Part shown: positions 10,879 to 23,025 of the stretch, piece after piece
How the letters are laid out: every line of letters begins with the position of its first letter
Position numbering within the stretch: position 1 is the first letter of the stretch
From: Protea cynaroides
Taxonomy: Eukaryota > Streptophyta > Magnoliopsida > Proteales > Proteaceae
DNA length: 64,000 bases
NCBI GenBank assembly: GCA_028583415.1
Contig: CM053269.1
Coordinates: forward strand, 37,445,834 to 37,509,833
Direction: 5' to 3'
Position numbers and translations under genes: made by a program
Notes under the pieces: generated by a model
What the model saw: only the letters and a program-made list of their open reading frames with translations
What the model was told of the DNA's origin: nothing
Databases searched by the model: none

Positions 10879-11589
10879 ACTATTTTACGATCGATATGTT
10901 CTACCAAGCCATCTCGGTCATAAGGTGTTTGATCGATCTCACTGTCGATCAGTCCATTAACCCTGAAATCTGGAGTGAAGCTTGCCTACCCTAGGGCGAA
11001 TCAACCCTTGGAATTTCATCTCAAACGAGTCCCTATGCTGTAAGATCGAAGCCAGAAACCAGATCTGGTTTTGAGTCAATTGCTTAGTTCTGTTTTAGCA
11101 ATTTTTTAATTATTTTTCGAGCACTGTTTTGAAAGAACTTTGTGTGGGTTTCAGAGATCAGTGGAATAGCTTCTTACTTCTAAAAGCTTGAGTCATTCTG
11201 TGATCCTATGAGGGATAACCGTCAGCAGAAATAGATTCTGTTTTCTTACCGCTAGTTCATTGTAGCTAATGTGATGATAAATAACAGAAGGGTCCCTCAT
11301 CTTCAACTATTAGTTCTGTTTACTCCCCCATCTTATTGTTAGTTTCCAGCATTACCCTTCTACTTAAACTTTGCTTCCAGCTTCATCCTTTTTGGTCTAA
11401 AGGTCTGTCTGCTTGCTCAAAGGAGATTTAAACGGTTTTGATTATTTACAGAATTGTCATTCACTTGAGGTAATTACTGTTTTGCCATTATTATTGTTAT
11501 TTGAGCATTCTTTACTTGAGCGGGGCCCACAGAAACTGAAATTGGGTTTTTCCCAACCCTAGGTCCGCATCACGGGACTTCTTGACTCT
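10879..11589. other. Unassigned sequence
   Basis: It is moderately AT-rich and T-rich in patches, with no protein family in any frame. It could be an intron or the upstream region of DPH2, but no exon of that gene was recognisable here. Confidence 0.3.
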
Positions 11590-12260
11590 TGCTGTTGTTT
11601 CTCTAGTTATACTGGGCACTGGGCAGTTGCGGGAAGCAACAGAGATGAACATTTCTTACTCGACCCCAACTCCCGCCCCCCACCCTCCCCCCTCCACCCA
11701 AAAAAAAAAAAAACAGAGAGAGAAGAATCATAGCTTCCCATAGGGGGTAGTGATCACGCCAAAAATCAATCTGAGTTCCATCATCCACAATCGATCTCTC
11801 ATTTCCGGCCATGAGATCAGACTTTCTTTACACCCAACCAGACAGCCGAATAATGAGTCATATTACGAAGTGACCCCAATCAGCCTTGACATATCGCCCA
11901 CACATGTACCTGGCAAAAGTCGAATCGGTTGTTAATGGACCAACATTGTTTAGCCAGCAAAGCTAAATTAATATCAGCAAGGCGCCTGATACCCAACCCC
12001 CCCCCCCTCCCCCCCCTTCTCTCTTAGGGAAGCACAAAGAACTCCATTTAACAGTGATCCCCTTACTCTGCTTCTGCATCCGAGGTTCCACCATAGAAAT
12101 AAGTGAAACCAAGCCATAAGTAAACAGAAATATTGTGCATCAATACACTGGAGAGCATGGACCTCACCAACTCAACCCTCCCCGTCATAGATAAGAGCTT
12201 GAAGCACAGGTAGGAAACAATGTGAAGAATAAAATATTCGAATATGGCAATGGACCAGTC
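11590..12260 (-). pseudogene. L1-type LINE reverse transcriptase fragment
   Basis: On the minus strand, several frames give a connection-domain signature of plant L1 ORF2: a GRVELVRSMLSSVL-like segment, then GGLGIRRLADINLALLAKQ, then an IVDDGTQIDFWRDHY segment preceding the zf-RVT region. A run of more than 15 cytosines near 11998-12018 and several stops disrupt it. It has a different sequence from the LINEs at 24.6 and 29 kb, so it is probably another LINE family. Confidence 0.6.
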
Positions 12261-12643
12261 CCTATGTGACTAGGACTATGGTATATATGCAAGTGTTTTT
12301 TTTTTGCCTGAAATATAAAAGTCAAAATCTGACAAGTAGATGTTGGTTAAACTGGACAGATAGTAGCCTGATAGACTAGGTCACTAATAACCAAGTCTGA
12401 TAAGGAATCAATTGATGAATCAGCAGATATCAAGCAATTACTAAACTGATAAAAGTTTATCAGCAATGTCGAGAGCAGGAAGAAAAGTAACTTACAGGTT
12501 CAGATTAATGGAAGAATATCAAAATCAATGGACATGAGATAACAGATCAGAATTGCAGTTGAATGACTGAATCCATAAACAGCAGCTGAATGGAAGGTCA
12601 ACAGGAAATCAGAATTATATGTAATAATAAAAGCCAATCCGAT

Positions 12644-12811
12644 GAGGGCGAGCCTTGGTGTGACAGTAAGGTTGTCATATTGCAACCTGGTGGTCACGGG
12701 TTCGAATCTTGGAAACAGCCTCTCCACATTGTGGGGGTAAGGTTGCATATATTCTACCCTCTCCAGACCCTGCAGTAGTGGGAGCCTCATGCATTGGGAT
12801 ACCCAACAAAC
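12644..12811 (+). mobile_element. Complete tRNA-derived SINE (Au-like)
   Basis: The 5' part resembles a tRNA, with an A-box-like stretch (GGTGTGACAGTAAGG) at about 12657-12671 and a B box GGTTCGAATC at about 12699-12708. The tRNA-unrelated body ends CCTGCAGTAGTGGGAGCCTC and ATGCATTGGGATACCC. It is flanked by perfect 11 bp target duplications GCCAATCCGAT (12633-12643 and 12812-12822). It has no coding capacity and would depend on a LINE for movement. The structure and 3' body match the plant Au family. Confidence 0.8.
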
Positions 12812-12822
12812 GCCAATCCGAT

Positions 12823-13864
12823 AGTGGCTAGATTGAATAACATAACAATGATTCAGATCATCAATTAGCAGCCATTATTGCAGAATAGCATCAGAATTTT
12901 CATGGATTCGATGGAGAAGAAATAAACTCAGATCTGAAACTAAAGTGAAGGGATTATTTACTTGTGATGGAGGACCGAGAGAGAAAATAGAAGGGTATGA
13001 ACATAGGCTTCCCACCTATGAACTAAGTTGGTTTCCCATCAACCCTACTAGCTTTCCACTAGTGCCGGGTCTCACAGCCATTGAACTGAATTCCACTGTT
13101 GAAAAAGACCAACCATAACTTTTATTCATAATTTCGTATCTAGAGTTGTAGTCCCTTACAAACCTACATAGAAGAATTAAAACACGAATTAAATTTGTCT
13201 TAAAACTCATCCAAACAATAACTTGTCTTGGAGGTATTTTATTTCTATTAAAAATTTAAAACTCACCCTAAAATAAAGGAAAGTAACTTAAAACAACTTC
13301 AAACACTTAAACCAATAAAAGACTAAAAGTATTAAAGGTATTATCCATCTAGATAAAGACTATCCAACTAAATAAAGACTAATCTAACTAGACTCAAGCT
13401 GCTAACATACTATTACTGTGTTCTTACCTCCTACCCATACTTCATGCTCATTTAAGTGGCCCATTACAATGAAAACCCCTGGGACCTAAGGCCCAACTTA
13501 CATATAATTCAACCTGAGGCTTTTGTCCACTAAAATAAGCCCAATTCGGTGTATTATCTACATCATGTCCGCTATCGAAGCTACATTTGTTTAGATGTTT
13601 AAGTTAATTTATTTTAGTCCTGTGTTAAAATTAGGGTTGATGACTAGATGGGTCTATAAATACATGTTACTGGTGTTCGTATTCAGTTATTCTGTCGATT
13701 TTTAATGGAACAGGTAGAAAAAGATATGTTCTCTTATTTAAATTTTTTGCTCTTTCCTAGGTTTTCATCTAGGAAAACTTTAGTTTATCAATTGTCATGT
13801 GTATACACTGCAGCCATGATACAAGGACCATATTAAGTTTTCCATTTCAAAATTACCTTTGCAG
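12823..13864. other. Sequence upstream of the first recognised DPH2 exon
   Basis: I found no preceding DPH2 exon here by motif. Pyrimidine-rich acceptor-like ends occur (for example near 13760) but no matching coding text. It is most simply intron of DPH2, ending in the acceptor TTTGCAG at 13858-13864. Confidence 0.35.
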
Positions 13865-13980
13865 CTGGTTATCTCCATATGATTCATCAAATGAAAGAAC
13901 TTATCATGGGAGCTGGGAAAAAGGTCTATACTCTTGTTATGGGAAGACCAAACCCTGCAAAGCTTGCCAACTTCCCTGAG
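13865..13980 (+). CDS. DPH2: DPH2 exon A
   Basis: It begins after TTTGCAG with CT, completing an alanine codon opened in an earlier exon, and ends GAG before GTGAAT. It encodes the AGYLHMIHQMKEL to PNPAKLANFPE stretch of the third domain. The phase at its end is 0. Confidence 0.92.
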
Positions 13981-16900
13981 GTGAATCTTTCATTAAAATA
14001 TTTTTTCCTGTATTGCCAGAATTGAAGAGAATAGATTTTTTTTTTATTTTTTATTAATTAATTTTTTTGGGTTTCATTTTTGACAGTGTGGTGTTTTCAT
14101 TTATGTCTCTTGTGCCCAAACTGCTCTTTTGGATAGCAAAGAATTCTTAGCTCCAGTTATTACGCCTTTTGAAGCTTTTCTGGCTTTCAGCAGGTAATAC
14201 GATAACATCCTTGCCATAAAAATATATTTCCAGATATAAAAATAATTTGTTTTTGATAAAAGAGGGAGATCCCTTGTGAAGTACAATTTCCCCATTATAT
14301 CCTCTATCCAACCACCCTTATGGCAGAGTCAATTGAATTATTTGTTACCTTTTCACTAGTATGTACTCTAAATTCAAAGACCCTTGATAAATATTATCGT
14401 AGTTACTTGTCTTGTAACCTTAGTGAAAGAGATGGAACGATTAAAAGTGCAAATGGTAGAGTTCTAGTGAGGGATGAGGACATTAAAAAGAGATGGAACG
14501 ATTATTTCTATAGTCTACTAAATGAAGACACTTCGAGTAATAGTGTTCTAGAAGGTTGCATTACCCATCAAGACACCATAAGTTGTAGATATATACAAAA
14601 TATTAGGGTGTCATAAGTAAAAGAAGTGTTGAATGATGGAATGACTTGTCTATAATAGACAGAGGTCCTCTTATTTATAATGTGAGATTGAATACAAAGA
14701 AAGAAAGAGATAGTACAGGTAGTACAATACAGGTAGTACAATGAGGGTAGTACAGGTAGTACAATTGTACAATACAGGTAGTACAATGAATCTAGACAAA
14801 AAATGAAATACGTAATATTCTCAACACTCCCCCTCAAGTTGGTGCATATATATCATGCATGCCCAACTTGGACAATATCATATGGAAGGATTTCCCTGGC
14901 AGACCTTTGGTGAAAGTGTTGCTAGTTGGTCCTCTGATCTGACAAACGGAATCTCGATTTGTCCACTGTCTAGTTTCTCTTTGATGAAGTGACGGTCTAC
15001 CTCAACATGTTTTGTCTTATCATGCTGAACCGGATTATTAGCAATGCTAATAGCTGCTTGATTATCATAGAATAATTTCATGGACTGGTTACACATAACC
15101 TTCAAATCTTTGAGTAGTCGTTGTAACCATAGTAGTTCGCATATTCCATGCGTCATTGCTCTGTATTCTGCTTCTGCACTTGATCGAGCAACCACATTTT
15201 ACTTCTTGCTGCGCCAGGTTACCAGATTGCCACCCAAGAATGTGCAATAACCAGAGATAAACTTCCGATCAGGACTTCCAACCCAATTTGCATCAGTATA
15301 AGCATCCACCTGGATTTGTTTATTTGGTGAATCTGAAATGGCATATGCTTCCATTTTCAGAGGGTCATTGGGAGATAACAGGATTCCTCTTCCAGGGGCT
15401 GACTTTAGGTAGTGCAGTATCCGATAGACAACCTCCATATGTGTAGAGTATGGGTCGTGCATAAACTGGCTTACCAAACTAACTGTGAATGCAATATCTG
15501 GCCGTGTGTGGGGCAAGATATATGAGTTCATCAACAAATCTCTGATATCTTCCTTTGTCTTCTGGTGTGCCTTCTTTTGCCCTTAGCTTAGTATTGGGAT
15601 CGAGAGGAGTATCACAAGGTCGAGCCCCAAGTAACCCTGTTTCTAAGAGAAAATCAAGAACATACTTTCTTTGAGACAGATAGATGCCTTTTGCAGATCT
15701 GACAACTTCAATCCCAAGAAAGTACTTAAGTTTGCCAAGGTCTTTGATCTCAAACTCCTTCCCTAGAAATGCCTTTAGTTTTGTGATTTCATCATTGTTA
15801 TTTCCAGCAATGATGATATCATCTACATATACAAGTAAGGCAGTAAAAGTGTTAGGGGAATGTTTTATAAATAAAGTATAGTAAGCATTGCTTTGAACAT
15901 AGCCAAATGCTACCATAGCTTTATTAAATCTTTCAAACCATACTCTAGGGGATTGTTTTAGACCATAAAGAAATTGCTTCAACTTGTAGACTTTTCCTTG
16001 GCTTTTATCATCTGTGAAACCCGATGGGCAGTCCATATAGACATCTTCAGTAAGTTCTCCATGAAGGAATGCATTTTTTACATTTAACTGTTGCGAGTCC
16101 CAGTTGTGATGTACAGCACAGGACAGTAAAACCCTGATGGTAGTCATTTTGGCCACTGGAGCGAAGGTTTCTTGGTAGTCAATCCCATATGTTTGAGTAA
16201 ATCCCCGTGCAACCAGTCTAGCCTTGTACCGATCAATAGTCCCATCTGGTTTCTGTTTCACTGTAAAGATCCATTTGCATCCTATTGACCTTGATCCTAC
16301 AGGAAGTCGAACAAGATCCCATGTACCATTTTTCTTCAGAGCCCTCATTTCTTCCACCATTGCAGCTTTCCACCTTTCATCCATAATTGCATCCTACCAT
16401 TTTTGAGGAACAGACACAGAAGAGAGCAAAGATACAAAAACACGGAAAGAAGGGGAAAGGGAGTCATAGGAAACATAATTGGAAATAGGATGTAGGGTGC
16501 AGGCCCTAGTTCCTTTTTGAAGTGCAATTGGAAGATCAAGATCAGAAGGAGTAAGTTCCTTACCAGAAGAAGGCTCAGTAGACTCAGTTTTTGGATCCAG
16601 GGCTAGCGAAGGGACATGTGCAGGAGTGGTAGTGGCCTTTCCTTGCTTGTCTTTGGCACGACTATAAACTTACAGAGGTGGCTTGGTGGTTGGATGCTTG
16701 GATGGTGCAGTTGTATCGAGCACTTGTTCTTGGACTATTTCTGGTACATCAGGTATATCTGGTATAAGTACATTAGGGATATCAAGTGCATCTTCAACTG
16801 TCTGTGTCTCCCCCTGAAGAGAAGCCTGATAATAGGAGAGATGCTCATGAAAAATGACATCTCTACTAACAAGGACCTGACGAGAGGGAGGATGATAACA

Positions 16901-19900
16901 CTTGTATCCTTTCTATGTTGCAAAATACCCTAAAAATATGCACTTTAATCCACGTGGATCAAGCTTGCCAGGGGAACGATGGTTACGAGCATAACAAAGA
17001 CAACCAAAGACTCTAGGAGGAAGAACAAAATCAGAATTTTCACGTAAGATGTCCAAGGGAACCTTGTTGTCTAAAACTCGAGAAGGAAGGCGGTTGATCA
17101 GGGATGCTGCAGTGAGGACAAAATCACTCCAGTATTGAGCGGGAACATGTCTCTCAAACATTAGTGCTCTAGCTGTTTCGAGTAAGTGGCGGTTCTTTCT
17201 TTCAGTGACTCCATTTTGAGCAGGAGTGTCCACACAACTTGTCTGATGAATTATCCCGTTATCAGCCAAGTATTGCTGAAAAAATCCTTCAAGATATTCC
17301 TTATCATTGTTACTACGGAGCATCTTCAACTGAGTTTGAAACTGCGTCTTGATCATATTGTGGAAATGGCGGAAGCATGCAAAGACCTCATTTTTTTGAC
17401 GCATCGGATAGACCCATGTAGTACGAGTGTGACAATCAGTAAAGGTTACAAACCACCTATGACTAGAAATAGAGGTAGTCCGTGTTGGACCCCAAACATC
17501 AGAATGGACTAAATTAAAGATACAAGGACTTCTTGAAGCAGAAGGTAAATAAGAAATACGAGCCTGTTTGGCCAAAACATAAGCCTCACATAATAACTCG
17601 TCTTTATTACATTGTTTAAATAATTTTGGAAAAAAATGAGATAGAACAGCAGAAGAGGGATGCCCAAGACAGCGGTGCCACTGCTGAAGGGTACTGACTA
17701 CGGAATGGGAGGAAGGTGCTGAACAACTGTCAAGCAAGTATAGGCCCCCATGCACACTACCATGTCCAATCGTCTTCCCGTTCTCTAGATCCTGAATCAC
17801 ACAATAGGTAGGAAAAAATGTTACTTTACAATTTAGAGACTTTGTAAGACTACTAATGGAAAGTAAATTTGTGGATAAATTAGGAACATGTAGAACGGAA
17901 TTCAAATCAAGGGAGGAAGAACAGTGGATGGATCCAATTCCTGATATAGGAGAGAGGGATCCATCAGCGACCTTTACAGTACTATGTCCAGAAGAAGGAG
18001 AGTATAAATAAAAGGACTCAGACGAACCAGTCATGTGGTCAGTGGCTCCAGTATCTATAACCCAAGGGCTAGGGATAGAGAAAGCACAATGACCATCATG
18101 GGAAATACCTGATTGAACAAAAAAAGAACCTGGATTGGTAGATGCAGATGTGGATGATTGATTTGTAGTCACGGGAGGTAGTCGAAGGAGATGCCGGAGA
18201 GTCTGAAGTTCTTGTGCAAAGAGTTGTGGTAGAGGACCAATAAGAGGACTTGCTTCAGTTTGATGTGCCTGAGGTGCGTGGGAGGACTTTGCCTTGTGCA
18301 TACCTTTTTCCCGGCGTTTTGCTTCAAAATCTGCCGGTTTGCCATGAAGTTTTTAGCATGTGTCTTTGGTGTGCCAAAGCTTGCTACAATACTCACATTT
18401 GATAGCATCACGGGAAACAGGAGGATTCTTATATGTCTGAGTATTTGTCTGGAGAGCAGACCTATCCGGAACAGAAGGGGACAAAATTGTTATTCGTTGT
18501 TGGTCTTCTAATTGAACCATGGAATAAGCCTGTTCGAGGGTGGGGAAAGGGTCCTTGCTGAGAATCTGTGAGCGAATAGGATCAAGCTCCACATTTAGTC
18601 CTGCCAGAAAAGTATAAACCTTGTATTTCTCTTCCCTTTTGTGAAATAGGGTAGCATCTTCTTCACATTTAGCATGAATAGAATCATAAAAATCAATTGT
18701 TTGCCAATAGCTCCTCAACTTAGTATAATATTGGGATACAGTCAATTCTTTTTGGATAGTTTAATGAACACTTTTTTGAATGGCATAAATTAAAGCAGCA
18801 TTTCCAACTTGGGAATAAGTGTCCTTAGCAGACTTTCAAATTTGTGTAGCAGTATCCAATAACAAATAGCCCTCGGCTATAATGGGTTGCATGGAATTGA
18901 GGAGATATTGCATTACCAATGAATTTTCAGCATGCCATTTCTCCAAAACAATATCCTTGGTCAGAGGTTTTTCCTTGGTGCCGGTGAGATATCCCGATAA
19001 TCCCCGAGCTGTAATTGAGAGTTGGGTGGCCCGAGACCACATTAGGTAATTACCACCATCAAGTTTAGTGGTATTAGTGGGGATAGTGAGATTGTCCATT
19101 TTAAAACTCTCTATCCCAGAAGAGGTTACTTCAGATGTCATCCTTGAGTTGTGTATTCAAGAACAACACCCAAAAACAATATGAACAGCCTCCCTGTTTG
19201 GTTATAGCACAATATATGGAGATCAAAGTAGAAATATCACTTGTCAGATATCCTAACTTGTCCCATGTGCAACATAATATATGGAAATCAATTTTGGTTT
19301 GCACCCACTTTTTTGTTTATTGGGGTAAACTCAAAAACTCATATATATCCGACCAGACTGAACCATATTATTAATATCCAGACTGATAAAAAAAATTGAT
19401 TTCCAATAAAGAGAATAAAAAAATGATCCGTAATGAGGGATAAAAAAGAAGGGCAGTACCTATATCATTGTATGATTCTTTCTTTGGTTGCTGCCCCTAA
19501 CGGGGAGAGAAAAAAAAAACAAAAGAAAAAGAAAAGAAAAGAAGGAAAGTCGGTCGTGAGGCGGCGGAGGGATCTAGCGGTAGAGCTAACTTGGCTCTGA
19601 TATCATGTTGAATGATGGAATGACTTGTCTGTAATAGACATAGGTCCTCTTATTTATAATGTGAGAATGAATACAAAGAAAGAAAGAGGTAGTACAGGTA
19701 GTACAATACAGGTAGTACAATGAGGGTAGTACAGGTAGTACAATTGTACAATACATGTAGTACAATGAATCTAGACAAAAAATGAAATACGTAATATTCT
19801 CAACAAGAAGCTTGAAGGAGGATGTGTAGGCAAAACACCAGGCCCAGATGAGGTCTCAATGGAAGTACGAAAGAGCCTAGGAATCTGTGGAGTATCTTGG

Positions 19901-22900
19901 CTAACCAAGTTGTTCAATAAGATTATGGGCACAAGGAAAATGCCATATGTATGGAGGAGAAGCATTGTGGTTCCAATTTATAAAAATAAAGGTGATATCT
20001 AGAACCGCAATAACTACAAAGGCATAACACTAATAAATCATACTATGAAACTATGGGAGAGAGTTATTGAAACCCGTATGAGACAACGAAGCACCAATTT
20101 GGTTTTATGCTAGGTAGATCCATGACTGAAGCTATTTACTTAGGAGACTTATAGAAAGTTTAAGAGAATGCAATAATTCCATATGGGTTTTATTGACTCA
20201 AAAAAGGTTGTGACATAGTTTCTAGAGAGTTAATTTGGCATGTACTAGAGAAGAGAAATGTTTCAAGCAAATACGTGGACATAGTCAAGGATATAAATTA
20301 TAATTTGGTGACTTGTGTGAGAACCGCGGGGCGGTCAAGGTAGTGAATTCCCAATTATAATTAGGTTACATTAAGGATCAGCTTTAAGCCCTTATCTGAC
20401 ATATCTGTTTGTTCTTATTATGGATGTTTTAACCAAAAACATTCAAGATGAAGTTCCTTGTTGCATGATTTTTTATGATGATATTGTTTTGGTGGATGAG
20501 ACAAGCAGGGATTAGCGCCAAGTTGGAGTAATGGAGATCAACATTGGAATCAAAAGGTTTTAAGATTAATAGACTGAAGACGGAGTATATGTGTAGCTTT
20601 AGTCACACAAGGACGAAGAATGAGGTGGTGAAAATTGATGAGAGAGATACCGCAAAGTGATTTGGTGGAGAGATGCATCTGGAGTGTTGTGTGATCGGCC
20701 TATTCCTTTAAAACTTATAGGAAAATTTTATAGGATAGTTATTCGACTGGTTATGATGTATGGTGCAGAATGTTGGGCAATTATGAAGCATCATATAAAT
20801 AAACGTAATGTAGCTGAGATAAGGATGCTGAGATGGATGTGTGGCAAAACCAAGAAGGATAAGGTAAGGAATGATCATATTAGAACTCACTTGGGTAGTA
20901 CCAATATATGATAATCTTCGGGAACCGTTTGAAATAGTATGACCATGTTCAATGGAGGCCTTTAGATGCTCCAGTATGGAAGAGTGATTTGATTTAGATC
21001 GAAGTATCTAAAACAGCTAGGGGCAGATTAAGATGACTCTAGGGTCTCTAGGGTGAGGGTGAGGAAAGACATGCGTAGCTTACGCTTGTTTTAAGTATGA
21101 CATCCAATAAAGCTGATTGGAGGGTAAGATTCCATGTAGCGACCCCCATTTAGTTAAGATAAAGCTTTATTGTTGTTGTATATAAGGGTAACCTTGGTGG
21201 TCTCGGTATTCTTGGTTGGGCAATTTGAAAAATAAGAAATAAGAAACCTGGTAAGAGTGCATATCATATGAGATAGTAGGGGTAATCTTGGTAGTACGAT
21301 AAGGCTACTTTGGGTATTTGATAATGTAAAAGTGTAGTCTCACAATTATAAGATAACATATAAAGGTTTTCAGTGTTTTATTTTAGTATGTAAGGGTATT
21401 TTTGATGTTTTATGATAATAAGTAGAATTATTGTTGGTATTTTGTAATAGATAATAGGACATTTTTGGAGTAATGATAGAGATAAAGGGTCTACTTGATG
21501 GCCATCAAGGCAACCTCCTAGCCTCCTTCAAAACACAACTCTCTGCCATGTGGAAGTTCCAATGGCACTCCAATTTGGTGGATATGTTGTCCCATAATCA
21601 TCCATTTACCTAGTAAACTTCTTTCAGATTTGATTTTCTCACATGGAGATATGGAGCTGTGAAACTTGGTTGAAAACTCATCTTTGGTTACTTGGGCCAC
21701 CTTAACTTCAACCATTGAAAATATAAGGGTAAAAGTACTAGTGTGGTGAGCTATACAATGGAGACGGCATATGAAACTGGATACGTGGCTAATCTTAGAA
21801 GGGCTTCCCTTCAAACACTGGTTTGACCAGAGGGGGGCTCCATGTGGTAGATATTGGTTGATTTGTCACTTGAATTGATGGGCATGAGAAGTTACATTGC
21901 ACCTCATTATTTTGATAAAGGTTGTAGTGAAGGGGAAAATTTGGTGATACTTTTTAAGATGGAGCATAAATTAGGCAAAACGAATATAATAGGTGTAGTG
22001 AAGGGAAAAATTGCTTCTATATTTGGACTGGAGGATATGTTTAGTAAAACAAAAACAAAAATTAGCATGTGTATGAAGGTTTCAACTCGCACAGCTAGTA
22101 AGGACTATGGTAGGTTGTGGCCAGGTATTAATCCCATCTTCACCTTTCTTCTTCTATTAATCATTCTTTCCCAAATAAAGAAATAAATGAATGAAGTATT
22201 GAAGTGTACATAGGAAAATTGCCACTTCACGACCTGACCAGATTAGTTATCTGGTCAGACCATATAATTCTGCCATGTCACAGCATGATGTTGCGATTCT
22301 GGCTGTTCGATAGAAAAGGCAGTGTCTAGCTTGGCGGAGTCAAATTGCACTCAAATAATCCTATACCGTCTCATTGTTTGTCTATGCACCTACATAGTTT
22401 CATCCACCCATGTATTAGCATGCACCCTCCTATGCTAGAGACTTGTTTTTTCAAAGTTTTTTTTTTCCTTCCACTTTGCCAACCATAATTGGGCTGAAAC
22501 TTGACAGGAGGGCAGAGGACCTTGGGATCTACCTTTTTTCATTCAAAATTTGGACCCCATCTGACATGCCACGTGGCAGATTTGTAGTTTACCAAAATAA
22601 ACTCTTTTTTTTTTTTATACGTAAGTATATATTAACAAAGCCCCGGAAAAGGGAAAAACAGACCTGGGTATCCGAAGGATAGAACCAGACTCCTTACAAG
22701 ATGATGCGTGTCGAGCGCAACCAAAAATAAATTACTCTACCTACAATGAATAGTAATGATAAGTAAAGGTCGATCCACAGAGACTAGTTAATCAAATTGT
22801 CTACTTACCAAGAAAAAGGGGGGTTTTCTTCTGCAATTTAATTGACAGCAAAATTAAGTAATAAAAATTCAATGGAAGATGATGTCGATTCAAGGAAATT

Positions 22901-22928
22901 TACTCACGGCTGCAAATTGATCACTAAC

Positions 22929-23025
<97 letters not shown>

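Larger units (their letters stand above)
14627..19805 (-). mobile_element. Nearly complete Ty1/copia retrotransposon
   Basis: Two 200 bp LTRs (14627-14826 and 19606-19805) each start TGTTGA and end TCAACA. The 5 bp duplication AGAAG lies on both sides (14622-14626 and 19806-19810). The element runs on the minus strand: primer-binding site next to the right LTR, then gag, protease, integrase, reverse transcriptase, RNase H, then a polypurine tract next to the left LTR. I count five LTR differences in 200 bp, so the insertion is fairly young. Gag-pol is one reading frame interrupted by several stops and one frame shift, so this copy is not autonomous. Confidence 0.95.
14410..21182 (+). mobile_element. 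RTE-type LINE fragment, split by a copia element
   Basis: Left piece (14410-14626): GRVLVRDEDIKKRWNDYF, the region just before the reverse transcriptase in plant RTE elements. Right piece (19806-21182): PGPDEVSMEVRKSLG, WRRSIVVPIYKNKGDI, YKGITLINHTMKLWERVIE, a degenerate active-site region, then ASGVLCDRPIPLKLIGKFYR, YGAECWAIMKHH, MLRWMCGKTKKDKVRN. The end is a TTGTTGTTGTA tail, as in RTE elements. Multiple stops and frame shifts mean it is dead. Endonuclease and 5' parts are missing. Its two parts are separated only by the copia insertion at 14627-19805. Confidence 0.85.

Noticed and set aside
12644..12720. tRNA gene
   Set aside because: A and B boxes are present but no cloverleaf can be completed, and the 3' body plus 11 bp duplications show a SINE.
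13690..13800. An upstream DPH2 exon
   Set aside because: Acceptor-like sites exist but no in-phase text matches the expected region before AGYLHMI.
21854..22186. 110-codon open frame as a host gene
   Set aside because: No family motif, splice context or conserved neighbour, and it lies in a giant intron.
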